Shown piece after piece: positions 24,801-35,449 of a DNA stretch of 64,000 nt. The notes under the pieces are model-generated. The model was given only the letters and a program-made list of their open reading frames with translations, made no database searches and was not told the origin of the DNA. A program made the translations under genes and the position numbers. Within the stretch, counting starts at the first letter, position 1, and each line of letters opens with the position of its first letter. Source of the stretch: Chitinophaga niabensis (lineage in GTDB: Bacteria > Bacteroidota > Bacteroidia > Chitinophagales > Chitinophagaceae); NCBI RefSeq assembly GCF_039545795.1, contig NZ_CP154260.1, forward strand, positions 4,469,001-4,533,000. The letters are read 5' to 3'.

Positions 24801-26485
24801 CACCGCTCCTGGCCTATCTCGCTAAAGTGATCATCTGCTCAGGGATCCTGTATGCTTATTATCACATTGCTTTACGTAATAACCGTTTTCACCAGTGGAA
24901 CAGGTTTTACCTGTTGCTTTGCACCCTGCTTAGCCTGGTGGTGCCTTTGCTGCGCATTCCGATCTCCTTTACTCCGGAGGATGCTGATACCATCTTCGTA
25001 TATACCAGCCAGGTAGTTACCCTTCGCGAGCAGGTGTTCACGCCTGCGGGACCTTTACCGGTCACACATTTCAACTGGGTGTTGTTTTTATATTCAGTTG
25101 TGATAGCAGGTTTAACAGGCAGGTTATTATATGGTTACTGGAAGATTGTAAGGTTGATCCATATGAGCCGTGTGGAATTTGTAAAACCCTACTGGCTGGT
25201 GCTTTCAGAGCAGATCACTGCACCCTTCTCTTTCTTTAAATACATTTTCTGGAACAAGCGGGTGAATGCCACCACACCTGAAGGGCGGCAGATGTTGCGG
25301 CATGAAATGGTGCACATGCAGGAAAAACACAGTACTGATAAACTTTTTATGGAGATCATCACGGCTGTTTGCTGGATCAATCCATTCTTTCATCTTATCA
25401 AACGGGAACTTTCGCTTATCCACGAATTTATTGCTGATAAAAAATCGGTTGTGAACGGTAATGTGGCGGACTATGCACAAACCATACTGCAGATGGCTTT
25501 GCAAACGAACCGCAGCTTCAGCATGACTAACAATTTCTCTCATCAACCTATTAAACGACGCATCCTTATGCTCACGCAATCACGTAAACTGAGATTCAGC
25601 TATCTGCGCAGGTTAATGATCCTGCCCATAGCCATCATGATATTTTCCTCACTTGCTTTTGTTATCACGGAAGAGAACATTGATAAACTTGTTTCTGCGC
25701 CGCTGGACATTCCCATTCAGCAAAAGAAGGATAGTATCAAACCACCGCCGCCACCTGCTCCTCCCAAGAATCCGAAAGCACCTTACAAACCCATAAAGGT
25801 AAACGGAAAAGAGGTATTCACTTTCGTGGAACAGCCGCCTTCTTTTGCCGGCGGGGATGTAGCACTAAATAAGTTCCTGGCCTCCAATATCAGGTATCCG
25901 CATGCTGCTACAGAGAATAATATCCAGGGGACCGTTTTCGTTTCTTTTATTGTAGATGATGCTGGTAATGTAATGGATGTAAAAACAGTTGGTGCGCCAA
26001 AAGGCGGCGGGCTGGAAGAAGAAGCTAAACGTGTGGTGGAAAAAATGCCGAAGTGGGTACCAGGCAAGCAGAATGGCCGGCTGGTAAGTGTACAGTTCAA
26101 CCTGCCTATCCGCTTTACCTTGCAGGAGAGTGGCGGGCCTAAAAAGAAAATAGCGGATGACGGCGCTTACTTAATGGTAGAAGAAATGCCAACTTATCCG
26201 GGTGGTCAGAATGCTATGATGCAATACCTTTCTTCCAATGTACGCTATCCCAAATCCGCTGTAGACAAGAACCTGGCGGGTACGGTATATGTGAGGTTTG
26301 ACATTGATACAGATGGTGCTATCAGCAATGTACAGTCAGTGAATAAAGCGATTGGTGGTGGCCTGGAAGAAGAAGCGATCAGGGTAGTGAAGAAAATGCC
26401 TAACTGGAATCCCGGCAGGGAAAAGGGCCAACCAGTGCGGGTAAGGTTTGTATTACCGGTTGCATTCAGATTAAGTGCTAAATAA
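24797..26485 (+). CDS. BlaR1-like M56 peptidase fused to two TonB C-terminal domains
   Basis: 562 residues. Membrane segments near 5-25, 33-55, 95-115 and 273-293. The cytoplasmic M56 site is HEMVH (His169, Glu170, His173), with a downstream HEFIADK. A Pro-rich linker (PPPPPAPPKNPKAP) follows, then two homologous TonB_C domains, each with a GG-N/A-x-L-SNxRYP start and a GGGLEEEA-x-RVV-KMPxW motif. The penicillin-sensor domain of classical BlaR1 is absent. The likely role is sensing an envelope state and releasing the repressor encoded upstream; the signal is unknown. Confidence 0.9.
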   Translation: MTPLLAYLAKVIICSGILYAYYHIALRNNRFHQWNRFYLLLCTLLSLVVPLLRIPISFTPEDADTIFVYTSQVVTLREQVFTPAGPLPVTHFNWVLFLYSVVIAGLTGRLLYGYWKIVRLIHMSRVEFVKPYWLVLSEQITAPFSFFKYIFWNKRVNATTPEGRQMLRHEMVHMQEKHSTDKLFMEIITAVCWINPFFHLIKRELSLIHEFIADKKSVVNGNVADYAQTILQMALQTNRSFSMTNNFSHQPIKRRILMLTQSRKLRFSYLRRLMILPIAIMIFSSLAFVITEENIDKLVSAPLDIPIQQKKDSIKPPPPPAPPKNPKAPYKPIKVNGKEVFTFVEQPPSFAGGDVALNKFLASNIRYPHAATENNIQGTVFVSFIVDDAGNVMDVKTVGAPKGGGLEEEAKRVVEKMPKWVPGKQNGRLVSVQFNLPIRFTLQESGGPKKKIADDGAYLMVEEMPTYPGGQNAMMQYLSSNVRYPKSAVDKNLAGTVYVRFDIDTDGAISNVQSVNKAIGGGLEEEAIRVVKKMPNWNPGREKGQPVRVRFVLPVAFRLSAK

Positions 26486-26488
26486 AAC

Positions 26489-26521
26489 GAAAAGGCCTCA
26501 GTAATTACTGAGGCCTTTTTT
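26489..26521. terminator. Bidirectional terminator between blaR1-like gene and purM
   Basis: A 30-bp perfect palindrome AAAAGGCCTCAGTAA plus its complement (26490-26519) with T-runs on both strands. Confidence 0.92.
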
Positions 26522-26522
26522 A

Positions 26523-27701
26523 TTATGCATATTCAAAAGTTCCGAATTCACTCTTCACCGTTACTTTCTTAGCAGGACTATCTGTAACCCTTCCTACAAT
26601 CTGTGCATCAATGTTGTAAGTCTGGCTGATGCGGATGATATCTTCTGCAATCTGCTCCGGCACGTACAACTCCATGCGGTGGCCCATATTAAACACCTGG
26701 TACATTTCCTTCCAGCTGGTGCCGGACTGTTCCTGGATCAGGGAGAATAAAGGGGGTATGGGGAATAAGTTATCCTTGATCACATGCAGGTTATTGATGA
26801 AGTGCAGCACTTTGGTTTGTGCGCCACCACTGCAATGTACCATGCCATTCACCTGGGAACGGTATTGTTCCAGGATCTGTTTGATCACAGGGGCATATGT
26901 ACGGGTAGGTGATAATACCAGTTTTCCGGCAGTAACGTTACCCACTCCCGGCACATTGACCATATCAGTCAGTGCTTTTTTACCGCTGAACACCAATTCC
27001 TGAGGAATGGAAGGATCATAGCTTTCGGGGAATTTCTGTGCAACTGTTTTATTGAAAACATCGTGCCTTGCAGAAGTAAGGCCATTGCTGCCCATACCTC
27101 CATTGTATTCCCGTTCATAAGTGGCCTGGCCTGAAGAGGACAAACCTACTACCACATCGCCTGCTTTGATACGATCGTTAGAAATAACATCGGACCTTTT
27201 CATGCGGCAGGTAACGGTAGAATCCACAATAATGGTGCGTACCAGGTCTCCCACATCAGCAGTTTCCCCGCCGGTGGAGTAAATGCCCATGCCATAACTT
27301 CTCAATTCTTCCAGTATTTCTTCCGTACCATTGATGATGGCGGCAATCACTTCTCCGGGAACCAGGTTCTTATTCCGGCCTATGGTGGAAGACAGCAGGA
27401 TGTTATCTGTAGCGCCTACACACAGCAGATCGTCTGTATTCATGATAATGGCATCCTGGGCAATACCCCGCCAAACACTGATATCGCCTGTTTCTTTCCA
27501 ATAGGCGTAAGCGAGGGAAGATTTGGTGCCGGCCCCGTCTGCATGCATAATATTGCACCAGTCTGCATCTCCGCCCAGTATATCCGGGATGATCTTGCAA
27601 AAAGCCTGGGGGAATAATCCCTTATCTATATGCCGGATGGCGTTATGCACATCCTCTTTGCCGGCAGAAACGCCTCTTTGGGCGTAAAGGTTTTGATCCA
27701 C
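26523..27701 (-). CDS. purM: Phosphoribosylformylglycinamidine cyclo-ligase (AIR synthase)
   Basis: 392 residues from a GTG at 27701 (reading DQNLYAQRGVSAGKEDV after the initiator). ATP-dependent ring closure forming AIR in purine synthesis. Family marks: DADWCNIMHADGAGTKS, then MNTDDLLCVGA and STGGETADVGD. The longer frame begins with ATG at 27734, but a TACTTTTG promoter box covers 27732-27739, so that codon would not be transcribed. The shorter form also agrees with relatives that start just before the YAQRGVS stretch. It is slightly longer than E. coli PurM, usual for Bacteroidota. Divergent from ribF. Confidence 0.88.
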   Translation of the reverse strand: MDQNLYAQRGVSAGKEDVHNAIRHIDKGLFPQAFCKIIPDILGGDADWCNIMHADGAGTKSSLAYAYWKETGDISVWRGIAQDAIIMNTDDLLCVGATDNILLSSTIGRNKNLVPGEVIAAIINGTEEILEELRSYGMGIYSTGGETADVGDLVRTIIVDSTVTCRMKRSDVISNDRIKAGDVVVGLSSSGQATYEREYNGGMGSNGLTSARHDVFNKTVAQKFPESYDPSIPQELVFSGKKALTDMVNVPGVGNVTAGKLVLSPTRTYAPVIKQILEQYRSQVNGMVHCSGGAQTKVLHFINNLHVIKDNLFPIPPLFSLIQEQSGTSWKEMYQVFNMGHRMELYVPEQIAEDIIRISQTYNIDAQIVGRVTDSPAKKVTVKSEFGTFEYA

Positions 27702-27731
27702 GATGTTCCTATGTATTAACTGAATGAATTG

Positions 27732-27739
27732 CAAAAGTA
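27732..27739 (-). promoter_or_regulatory. -7 box (TACTTTTG) of purM
   Basis: Exact TAnnTTTG match on the minus strand, 30 bp before the GTG start proposed for purM. No TTTG at the best -33 spacing. Confidence 0.45.
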
Positions 27740-27768
27740 TTGGAATCCGTTCAAAACATTTAGATTTG
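27740..27768 (+). promoter_or_regulatory. Promoter of ribF
   Basis: TTG at 27740-27742 and TAGATTTG at 27761-27768, 18 bp apart, 33 bp before the ribF start. Confidence 0.52.
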
Positions 27769-27801
27769 CACCGGCGTTTTTGAAAATATGATCATCTAAC
27801 G

Positions 27802-28731
27802 ATGCAGGTTCACAGAGATTTACAACAATTGCCCGATTTCAGGAATGCCGTGATCACCATCGGTACTTTCGACGGAGTGCATACAGGCCATCAGTACATT
27901 TTGCAGCAATTGCAAGAGGCTGCGGAGGCCTGCCATGGAGAAACGGTGATCATTACCTTTGATCCTCACCCGCGGGAAGTACTGGCTCCCCAGAATAAAA
28001 CGGTACACCTGCTGACCACGCTGGATGAAAAGATCCAGCTGCTGGAAAAATGGGGCATTCACCACCTGGTGGTGGTACCATTCACCAAAGCTTTCTCAGA
28101 ACTCTCTGCCACTGCATATCTGGAAGACTTCCTCATCAGCACTTTCCGCCCACATACTATTATTATAGGATACGATCACCGTTTCGGGCACAACCGGGAA
28201 GGGGGATTGGAATTACTGGAGGCGGAACAGCAGAAATTCGGTTTCCAGTTGCTGGAGATCCCGCAACAAGTGGTACATGACCTCACGGTAAGTTCCACCA
28301 AGATCAGGAATAGCCTGCAGGAAGGAGCTATTCTGCTGGCCAATGAATTGCTGGGATACCCTTATTTCATTAACGGAAAAGTGGTACATGGAGATAAAAT
28401 GGGCCGCCAGCTGGGTTTCCCCACGGCCAATATCGCTTTGCACGACAGCCGCAAATTGATTCCTGCCCAGGGAGTATATGCTGTGAAGGTTACAGTAGCC
28501 GGCAAAGAATGGAAAGGTGCGCTGAATATAGGTACCCGCCCTACTTTTAATGGTAGTGAGCTGAGGATAGAAGTTTACATCCTTGATTTTAATGAAGAGA
28601 TCTATGGAGCAGAGATCCATGTTTCCTTCATAGAATTTATCCGTGCAGATAAAAAGTTTGATGCTGTGGATGCGCTGGTGGTGCAGATCACAGATGATGT
28701 GGTGAAGGCGCGTGAGATATTAAGGTCTTAA
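27802..28731 (+). CDS. ribF: Bifunctional riboflavin kinase / FAD synthetase
   Basis: 309 residues, full length. The N-terminal nucleotidyltransferase half has TIGTFDGVHTGHQ near 20-32 and GYDHRFGHNREGG near 117-129; the C-terminal kinase half has GRQLGFPTANI and the late GALNIGTRPTFNG. It makes FMN then FAD from riboflavin. The 3' end overlaps the end of the convergent holA gene by 12 bp, which leaves no room for a separate terminator. Confidence 0.95.
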   Translation: MQVHRDLQQLPDFRNAVITIGTFDGVHTGHQYILQQLQEAAEACHGETVIITFDPHPREVLAPQNKTVHLLTTLDEKIQLLEKWGIHHLVVVPFTKAFSELSATAYLEDFLISTFRPHTIIIGYDHRFGHNREGGLELLEAEQQKFGFQLLEIPQQVVHDLTVSSTKIRNSLQEGAILLANELLGYPYFINGKVVHGDKMGRQLGFPTANIALHDSRKLIPAQGVYAVKVTVAGKEWKGALNIGTRPTFNGSELRIEVYILDFNEEIYGAEIHVSFIEFIRADKKFDAVDALVVQITDDVVKAREILRS

Positions 28732-29718
28732 CATCCTGTACGCCATTTCCTTCATCAACTCCCCATCTTCCGTTCCGCTATCATTGATACCAATACTGCG
28801 CAGGTTGTACTGATGCAATAACAGCAACGCTCTTTCCGTGCCATCAGGACCAAATTTCCTTGCCGCTGCCATATAATCTTTCACGAAGAAAGGATGCACG
28901 CCTATAGCGGATGCCATTTCCTTCTCCCCTCCTTTTACACCAAACAGTAAGCTGATCTTGGCGAAATAATTATACAATGCGGGGATCACCATTTGAATGG
29001 GCGCTGCTTTGGGATTGGCAGAGAAGTATTTAATGATGCGCATCACTTTCCCCATATCCTGCATACCCAGTGCATTCTGCAATTCAAATACATTGTATTC
29101 CTTGCTGATGCCTACATATTTCTCAATGTCCGCCTCATCTATCTTCTTGCCGGCAGGCAGGTTCACTTTTAATTTATCTATTTCATTGGCAATGCGGGAC
29201 AGGTCATTACCGATATGGTCTGCCAGCAGCACACAGGCTTTTTCCGAAATACCCAGCCCCTGGCTTCTTACATAAGCTTCCGCCCAGGCAGGGATCTGGT
29301 TATCGTACATTTTTTTGGTAGACAACACCACTCCTTTATCCTTGATCAGCTTGGCCGTTTTACTGCGCCCATCTATTTTACCTTGTTTATGCGCCACTAC
29401 AAAAATGGTGGAACCCAGAGGCTGCTCAATGTAAGCTTCCAGTTTCAACAGGTCTTTCATAGCCTGTGCTTCTTTGAGGATCACCACCTGGCGTTCAGCG
29501 AACATGGGATAACGGCGGCAGGCATTCACTACCGTGGCCCAGTCTGTATCCTTTCCATATAATACGGTGAGGTTAAAACCCTGTTCTGCTTCGCTGAGCA
29601 AATGATGTTCTGCATAGTCCACCACCTGGTCAATGAAGAAATCCTCCTCTCCTTCCAGCCAGTAAAGCGGCCGGAACTTATTACTCTTCCAATCTTTTAT
29701 AATATCCTGGTAGTCCAT
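28720..29718 (-). CDS. holA: DNA polymerase III subunit delta
   Basis: 332 residues. Clamp-loader subunit that opens the sliding clamp. The N-terminus (PLYWLEGEEDFFIDQVVDYAE) is the family start. FVVAHKQGKIDGRSKTAKLIKDKG and the C-terminal LLLHQYNLRSIGIND also match. No catalytic motif is expected: delta is an inactive AAA+-like fold. It probably shares an mRNA with the upstream exonuclease gene (7 bp gap). Confidence 0.9.
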   Translation of the reverse strand: MDYQDIIKDWKSNKFRPLYWLEGEEDFFIDQVVDYAEHHLLSEAEQGFNLTVLYGKDTDWATVVNACRRYPMFAERQVVILKEAQAMKDLLKLEAYIEQPLGSTIFVVAHKQGKIDGRSKTAKLIKDKGVVLSTKKMYDNQIPAWAEAYVRSQGLGISEKACVLLADHIGNDLSRIANEIDKLKVNLPAGKKIDEADIEKYVGISKEYNVFELQNALGMQDMGKVMRIIKYFSANPKAAPIQMVIPALYNYFAKISLLFGVKGGEKEMASAIGVHPFFVKDYMAAARKFGPDGTERALLLLHQYNLRSIGINDSGTEDGELMKEMAYRMLRP

Positions 29719-29725
29719 TTTATAT

Positions 29726-30451
29726 TTAAGCTACGATAGAAATTCCATCTTTTTCGATCAAAGGCAAACCTTTGAATTTCAATAACAATTGTGCTACAGT
29801 CAGCACATCTTTCTGGCAGTAATCTGCGATCCTTTTTACGTCTCCGGTTTCCCAGTATACTTTGCCCACCATACTGCCATCGATATCATCTTTTGGTGTG
29901 GGAATACCCATCACAGCCGCCAGGAGTTTGAGGGAAGTATAATTCCGGAACTCTCCAAAACGCCATAACTGCATGGTATCCAGCAAGGGTTGTTCCCAGG
30001 GTTTGAAGTTATACAATTGCAGGGAAACGGGTAAAGAAAGACCATTGATAAGTGCGCGGCGGCAAATATAGGGAATATCAAATTCGCGGATGTTATGCCC
30101 TGCAAATTGAAAACGGGGGTGGCGGGTAAAAAACTTATGTGTTAGTTCCAAAAATCCGGAGAGCAGCTCTTTTTCGTCATTTCCATAAAAAGATTTGATA
30201 CGAAGTTGATAATGACCATTTTCTGTAAAGAAGAAACCAGCGGAGATACAAACGATCCTTCCGAATTCTGCCATTAAACCAGCTTTCTCACTGAAATTTT
30301 CAAAAGCGTTTTCAGATTCTGGCGCAGTTTTTGCGTTTTTCTCCAACCAGAGAGCCTGAAGCTCGTCTGGCAGGTGATCAAAGGATGCAGTGAGCGGAGT
30401 GGTTTCTATATCGAGGAGTAATAATTGATCGAGGGCAACGTTATTGAGCAC
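29726..30451 (-). CDS. DEDD-family 3'-5' exonuclease (PolB exonuclease-like)
   Basis: 241 residues. RNase H-like fold related to the proofreading domain of B-family polymerases. Acidic motifs: ExoI DIETTP near 14-19, ExoII FAGHNIREFDIPYICRRALINGL near 115-137, ExoIII YCQKDVLTVAQLLL near 212-225. The polymerase domain is absent, so it is a stand-alone nuclease, role unknown. The start is GTG at 30451 because no ATG precedes the conserved LLLDIETTP. holA follows 7 bp downstream; a link to replication or repair is inferred. Confidence 0.85.
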   Translation of the reverse strand: MLNNVALDQLLLLDIETTPLTASFDHLPDELQALWLEKNAKTAPESENAFENFSEKAGLMAEFGRIVCISAGFFFTENGHYQLRIKSFYGNDEKELLSGFLELTHKFFTRHPRFQFAGHNIREFDIPYICRRALINGLSLPVSLQLYNFKPWEQPLLDTMQLWRFGEFRNYTSLKLLAAVMGIPTPKDDIDGSMVGKVYWETGDVKRIADYCQKDVLTVAQLLLKFKGLPLIEKDGISIVA

Positions 30452-30550
30452 GGCAAAAGTTTTAAAACGTGTAATTTAAACAAATTTTAACGTTTCGGAT
30501 TTTTAGAAAATTTTACCCATATAAACAATCAAAAATAAAACATCACTATT

Positions 30551-31516
30551 ATGGCGGAAAACACATTTACGACTGGTACGCCCAGTAATTCCGGACCTGA
30601 AAAACCAAAAAGCAACAAAAACGGAGTGATTTACGGCGTTCTCATTGCCGCCCTGGTGGGAACCTGGGGGTATATGTTCTACGACAAAAGTCAAACCAGT
30701 AAAGAACTGGTAACTAAAGAAAATCAATTAGATACACTCACTACATCCCGTAATGAACTGCAATCTGAATATGATGCGGCACAAGCCCGCCTGGATGATC
30801 TGATCTCTCAGAACAGCCGGATGGACAGCCTCGTGAAGACTAAAGACAAGGAAATTGCAGACATGAAGGGCCGGATCAAAGGTATCCTGAGCAATAAGAA
30901 CGCAACTGCAGCTGAGCTGGCAGAAGCAAAACGCCTGATCGAACAATTGAAATCCACTACCGAAGGGTATGTACAAACAATTGAAAGACTGGAAGGAGAA
31001 AAACTGGTGATCACCGGCGAACGTGATTATGCCCGTAAAGAGCGTGATTCCGTAGTAGTGGTGAAAGACAGCCTGGGTAAGAAAGTAGACCTCGGTTCTG
31101 TACTGCACGCATCCAACATTCAGCTCTCCCCTATCAATGTTAAGCGTAATGGCAAAGAAGAAGTGACTTCCAAAGCTAAACGTGCTGATATGATGCGGGT
31201 GTCTTTTGACCTGGATAACCGTATTGCACAGGCAGGTGATAAAGAGATCTATGTAGCCATTACCGCTCCGGATGGTTCTCCGCTGGCTGTAGAAGCTTTA
31301 GGCAGTGGCCGCTTCACTTTGGAAGATGGTACTGAAAAGCTTTACACCGTGAAGAAAACTGTTGCTTACAGCACGGGTACCAATCAACCGGTTAGCATGG
31401 ACTGGAAACAAAACTCTGATTTTAAAGCCGGAGATTATACAGTGGAAATCTACCACGATGGCTTCAAGATCGGGGCTGGAAAAGTTCACCTGAAAAAAGG
31501 TGGCTTATTTAACTAG
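30551..31516 (+). CDS. Single-pass membrane protein with long coiled coil
   Basis: 321 residues. A Ser/Asn/Pro-rich cytoplasmic start, one membrane segment near 25-42 (GVIYGVLIAALVGTWGYMF), then a predicted coiled coil of about 130 residues with heptad-like Leu/Ile spacing near 50-180. The C-terminal 140 residues look globular and beta-rich (FDLDNRIAQAGDKEIYVAITAPDG, then DYTVEIYHDGFKIG). The last part resembles an immunoglobulin-like fold. Not assigned to a named family. Single gene with its own terminator. Confidence 0.75.
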   Translation: MAENTFTTGTPSNSGPEKPKSNKNGVIYGVLIAALVGTWGYMFYDKSQTSKELVTKENQLDTLTTSRNELQSEYDAAQARLDDLISQNSRMDSLVKTKDKEIADMKGRIKGILSNKNATAAELAEAKRLIEQLKSTTEGYVQTIERLEGEKLVITGERDYARKERDSVVVVKDSLGKKVDLGSVLHASNIQLSPINVKRNGKEEVTSKAKRADMMRVSFDLDNRIAQAGDKEIYVAITAPDGSPLAVEALGSGRFTLEDGTEKLYTVKKTVAYSTGTNQPVSMDWKQNSDFKAGDYTVEIYHDGFKIGAGKVHLKKGGLFN

Positions 31517-31552
31517 GAAACTTTAGATAGATATATCCAACATTCATCTGAG

Positions 31553-31583
31553 AAAGGTGCGGCTGTAGTCGCACCTTTTCTTT
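31553..31583 (+). terminator. Terminator of the coiled-coil gene
   Basis: 9-bp stem AAAGGTGCG / CGCACCTTT with an 8-nt loop and a T-rich run, 36 bp after the stop codon. Confidence 0.85.
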
Positions 31584-31787
31584 TTGCCCGGGGCGGCCAT
31601 TTGGCACCTATGTGGTTGTTAAAGATTGGTTATTGAATAAAAAATATATATAATAATATAATAAATTTAACTTTCTTTGCGGAACATTTATACAGCGTTT
31701 TCCCGGGGGTGCATGTTCAAAATATGCTGAAACCAAGTTGCTTGTGAACCTGAATTGCAGGTTAGCCTTTTGAAACCAGACTAAATT

Positions 31788-32210
31788 ATGGAGCTATTCG
31801 ATAATATTTATGACATGGCAAATACGAATAAGGTAGTTTATGTGATCGACGACGATGAGATTTTCCACTTTATTGTAAAGAAGATGTTCGGTTTACAGGG
31901 TTGGGATGTGGCTGTGAATTCTTTTTTGTCTGCCGAGGATGCCATTGAGAACCTGAATTCATTTGCAGCCAAGAACCTGCCCTGCCTGATCATCCTTGAT
32001 ATGAATATGCAAAGAATGAACGGGTGGGATTTCATTGAGGCTTTCCGGGAGTTAAAAACACGCCTCCGGCAGCATGTACCTATTATTATGTGTTCTTCTT
32101 CCATGAACATCCAGGATATGGAAAAAGTGAAGAAAACACCTGAGCTGATGGCTTATATCACTAAGCCACTGGACAAATCAAAGATGAAAGTAATTGAAGA
32201 ATATCTCTGA
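31788..32210 (+). CDS. Single-domain response regulator (CheY-like receiver)
   Basis: 140 residues, receiver domain only. Acidic pocket Asp21-Asp23 (VIDDDE), phospho-acceptor Asp71 in LIILDMNM, the Ser/Thr switch at Ser103-Ser104, and Lys126 in ITKPL. No output domain, so it probably passes a phosphate or binds a partner. No histidine kinase lies nearby. An alternative start is Met10 (31815). The 271-bp upstream gap is A/T-rich and holds a small hairpin (AACCTG / CAGGTT at 31747-31763); I see no clear consensus promoter there. Confidence 0.9.
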   Translation: MELFDNIYDMANTNKVVYVIDDDEIFHFIVKKMFGLQGWDVAVNSFLSAEDAIENLNSFAAKNLPCLIILDMNMQRMNGWDFIEAFRELKTRLRQHVPIIMCSSSMNIQDMEKVKKTPELMAYITKPLDKSKMKVIEEYL

Positions 32211-32246
32211 ACAGAGAGCTAATACCCAAAAAAGTAACCCAATAAA

Positions 32247-32276
32247 AAAAGAGCGGAAGTAAACCTCCGCTCTTTT
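32247..32276. terminator. Bidirectional terminator between response regulator and ABC-F gene
   Basis: 11-bp stem AAAAGAGCGGA / TCCGCTCTTTT with an 8-nt loop and A/T runs on both sides; serves both convergent genes. Confidence 0.88.
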
Positions 32277-32303
32277 GCATTTTATATTATTTCTCATTTC
32301 TAT

Positions 32304-34049
<1,746 letters not shown>

Positions 34050-34081
34050 CTACCTATTGGCATCCTGCCCCATCCTGCCCG

Positions 34082-34109
34082 GGTAACGGTTAAGTTTCTA
34101 CCGTACGTC
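34082..34109 (+). promoter_or_regulatory. Possible ECF-type promoter before fecR
   Basis: GGTAAC at 34082-34087 and CGTC at 34106-34109, 18 bp apart, 25 bp before the fecR start. The pattern recalls ECF sigma sites (GGAAC/GTAAC and CGTC) and no TAnnTTTG box is present. Speculative: no second copy is available for comparison. Confidence 0.3.
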
Positions 34110-34133
34110 TTTCTTAAATAAGCCATCAATTCC

Positions 34134-35267
34134 ATGAACCAAGAAAGACTACAATACCTCTTAGACCGTTACCGCAGTGAACAATGTGATGAGGAGGAAC
34201 TGGCCGAACTCAATGAATGGTACCATTCCCTGAAATACAGCCCCGCAGATTTTCATCAATGGCTGGCAGAAGCCAGTGGAGAGAAAGTACTGGCGGAACA
34301 GCTGTATAGTAATTTCAGCAGCAGAACAGCTCCCCGGAAAAAGAGACTTATCTGGCAAATAACCGCTGCTGCAATTATTGTGATCCTGGCAGGTTCGGCA
34401 CTGCTTTATAAAACTAAAGTTGATCAGTCAACAGGGCTTGCTGTTCAATCGGCTATAAAACCGGGGACCAATAAAGCTATCCTCACTTTAGCCGATGGCT
34501 CACAGATCACACTGGATGATGCAACAGATGGCAAAATTGCCAGCCAGCGGGGCATTAATGTAACCAAGTCTGCCAACGGACAGCTGACCTATGATTTTTC
34601 AGGTGATCAGCAGGGAAACGAAACAGTATTTAATACCCTGTATACGCCCAAAGGCGGTCAATATGCCGTGATATTACCGGATGGTACAAAAGCCTGGCTG
34701 AACTCAGATTCCAGGCTTAAGTTCCCTGTAGTGTTTTCCGGAAAGGAAAGAAAGATCTCGCTGACAGGGGAAGCTTATTTTGAAGTACGGCATTTGAAAG
34801 ACATCCCTTTTATCATCACCACCGGTAACCAGACCATAGAAGTATTGGGTACTCATTTCAATGTGAATGGTTATGAAGATGAACAGGCGATCCATACCAC
34901 CTTACTGGAAGGCAGCGTAAAAGTGCGCAACATCCTTACACAACAGGAACAATTACTGGTGCCCGGCCAGCAATCCAGCTTTAGCAGGAGCAAAGGAGAT
35001 ATAGCAATAAGAAAAGCCAATACAGAGGAAGTGATGGCCTGGAAGAACGGGTACTTCCTGTTCGATGATCAGGACCTGCCCAGTATTTTAAGGGCTATCA
35101 GCCGGTGGTACGATGTAGAAATAGAATATCAGTACACCGGTAAATATGAAAAATTCGGCGGCACCTTTTCCCGCTCATCTGACCTCCAGGACATCCTGAA
35201 TAACCTGCAGGAACTTGGGGCCGTACATTTCAACATCGCTGACAGAAAGATCATCGTAACTAAATAG
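34134..35267 (+). CDS. FecR-family anti-sigma factor
   Basis: 377 residues. Inner-membrane protein that relays a signal from an outer-membrane TonB-dependent transducer to an ECF sigma factor. Cytoplasmic N-terminus of about 70 residues, one membrane segment near 78-94 (TAAAIIVILAGSALLYK), then the periplasmic FecR domain with LPDGTKAWLNSDSRLKFP and ISLTGEAYFEV, and a C-terminal STN-like part (AISRWYDVEIEYQY). It precedes the susC gene, whose product has an N-terminal STN domain, its expected partner. Confidence 0.93.
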   Translation: MNQERLQYLLDRYRSEQCDEEELAELNEWYHSLKYSPADFHQWLAEASGEKVLAEQLYSNFSSRTAPRKKRLIWQITAAAIIVILAGSALLYKTKVDQSTGLAVQSAIKPGTNKAILTLADGSQITLDDATDGKIASQRGINVTKSANGQLTYDFSGDQQGNETVFNTLYTPKGGQYAVILPDGTKAWLNSDSRLKFPVVFSGKERKISLTGEAYFEVRHLKDIPFIITTGNQTIEVLGTHFNVNGYEDEQAIHTTLLEGSVKVRNILTQQEQLLVPGQQSSFSRSKGDIAIRKANTEEVMAWKNGYFLFDDQDLPSILRAISRWYDVEIEYQYTGKYEKFGGTFSRSSDLQDILNNLQELGAVHFNIADRKIIVTK

Positions 35268-35348
35268 CCACGTTTGAAATTGAATAACACTAACTATAAA
35301 AAGGAGGTACCTAATCAGGAGAAGTACAGTAACAACCAAAATTACCAA

Positions 35349-35376
35349 AACCAGGGACGTTGGAGCGCCCCTGGTT
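35349..35376 (+). other. Stem-loop between fecR and susC
   Basis: 8-bp stem AACCAGGG / CCCTGGTT around a 12-nt loop, with no strong T-run after it. It may weaken read-through from fecR to susC or stabilise the susC mRNA 5' end. Confidence 0.45.
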
Positions 35377-35449
35377 CTATTAGCGATTGCTAACAAGGGT
35401 AATAAATAATTTATGGACTAAATTATCTATTAACATTAATCACATTCAA

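Noticed and set aside
24797..26485. Beta-lactam resistance regulator (true BlaR1)
   Set aside because: Only the M56 peptidase part is shared. The penicillin-binding sensor domain is missing and no beta-lactamase gene is nearby.
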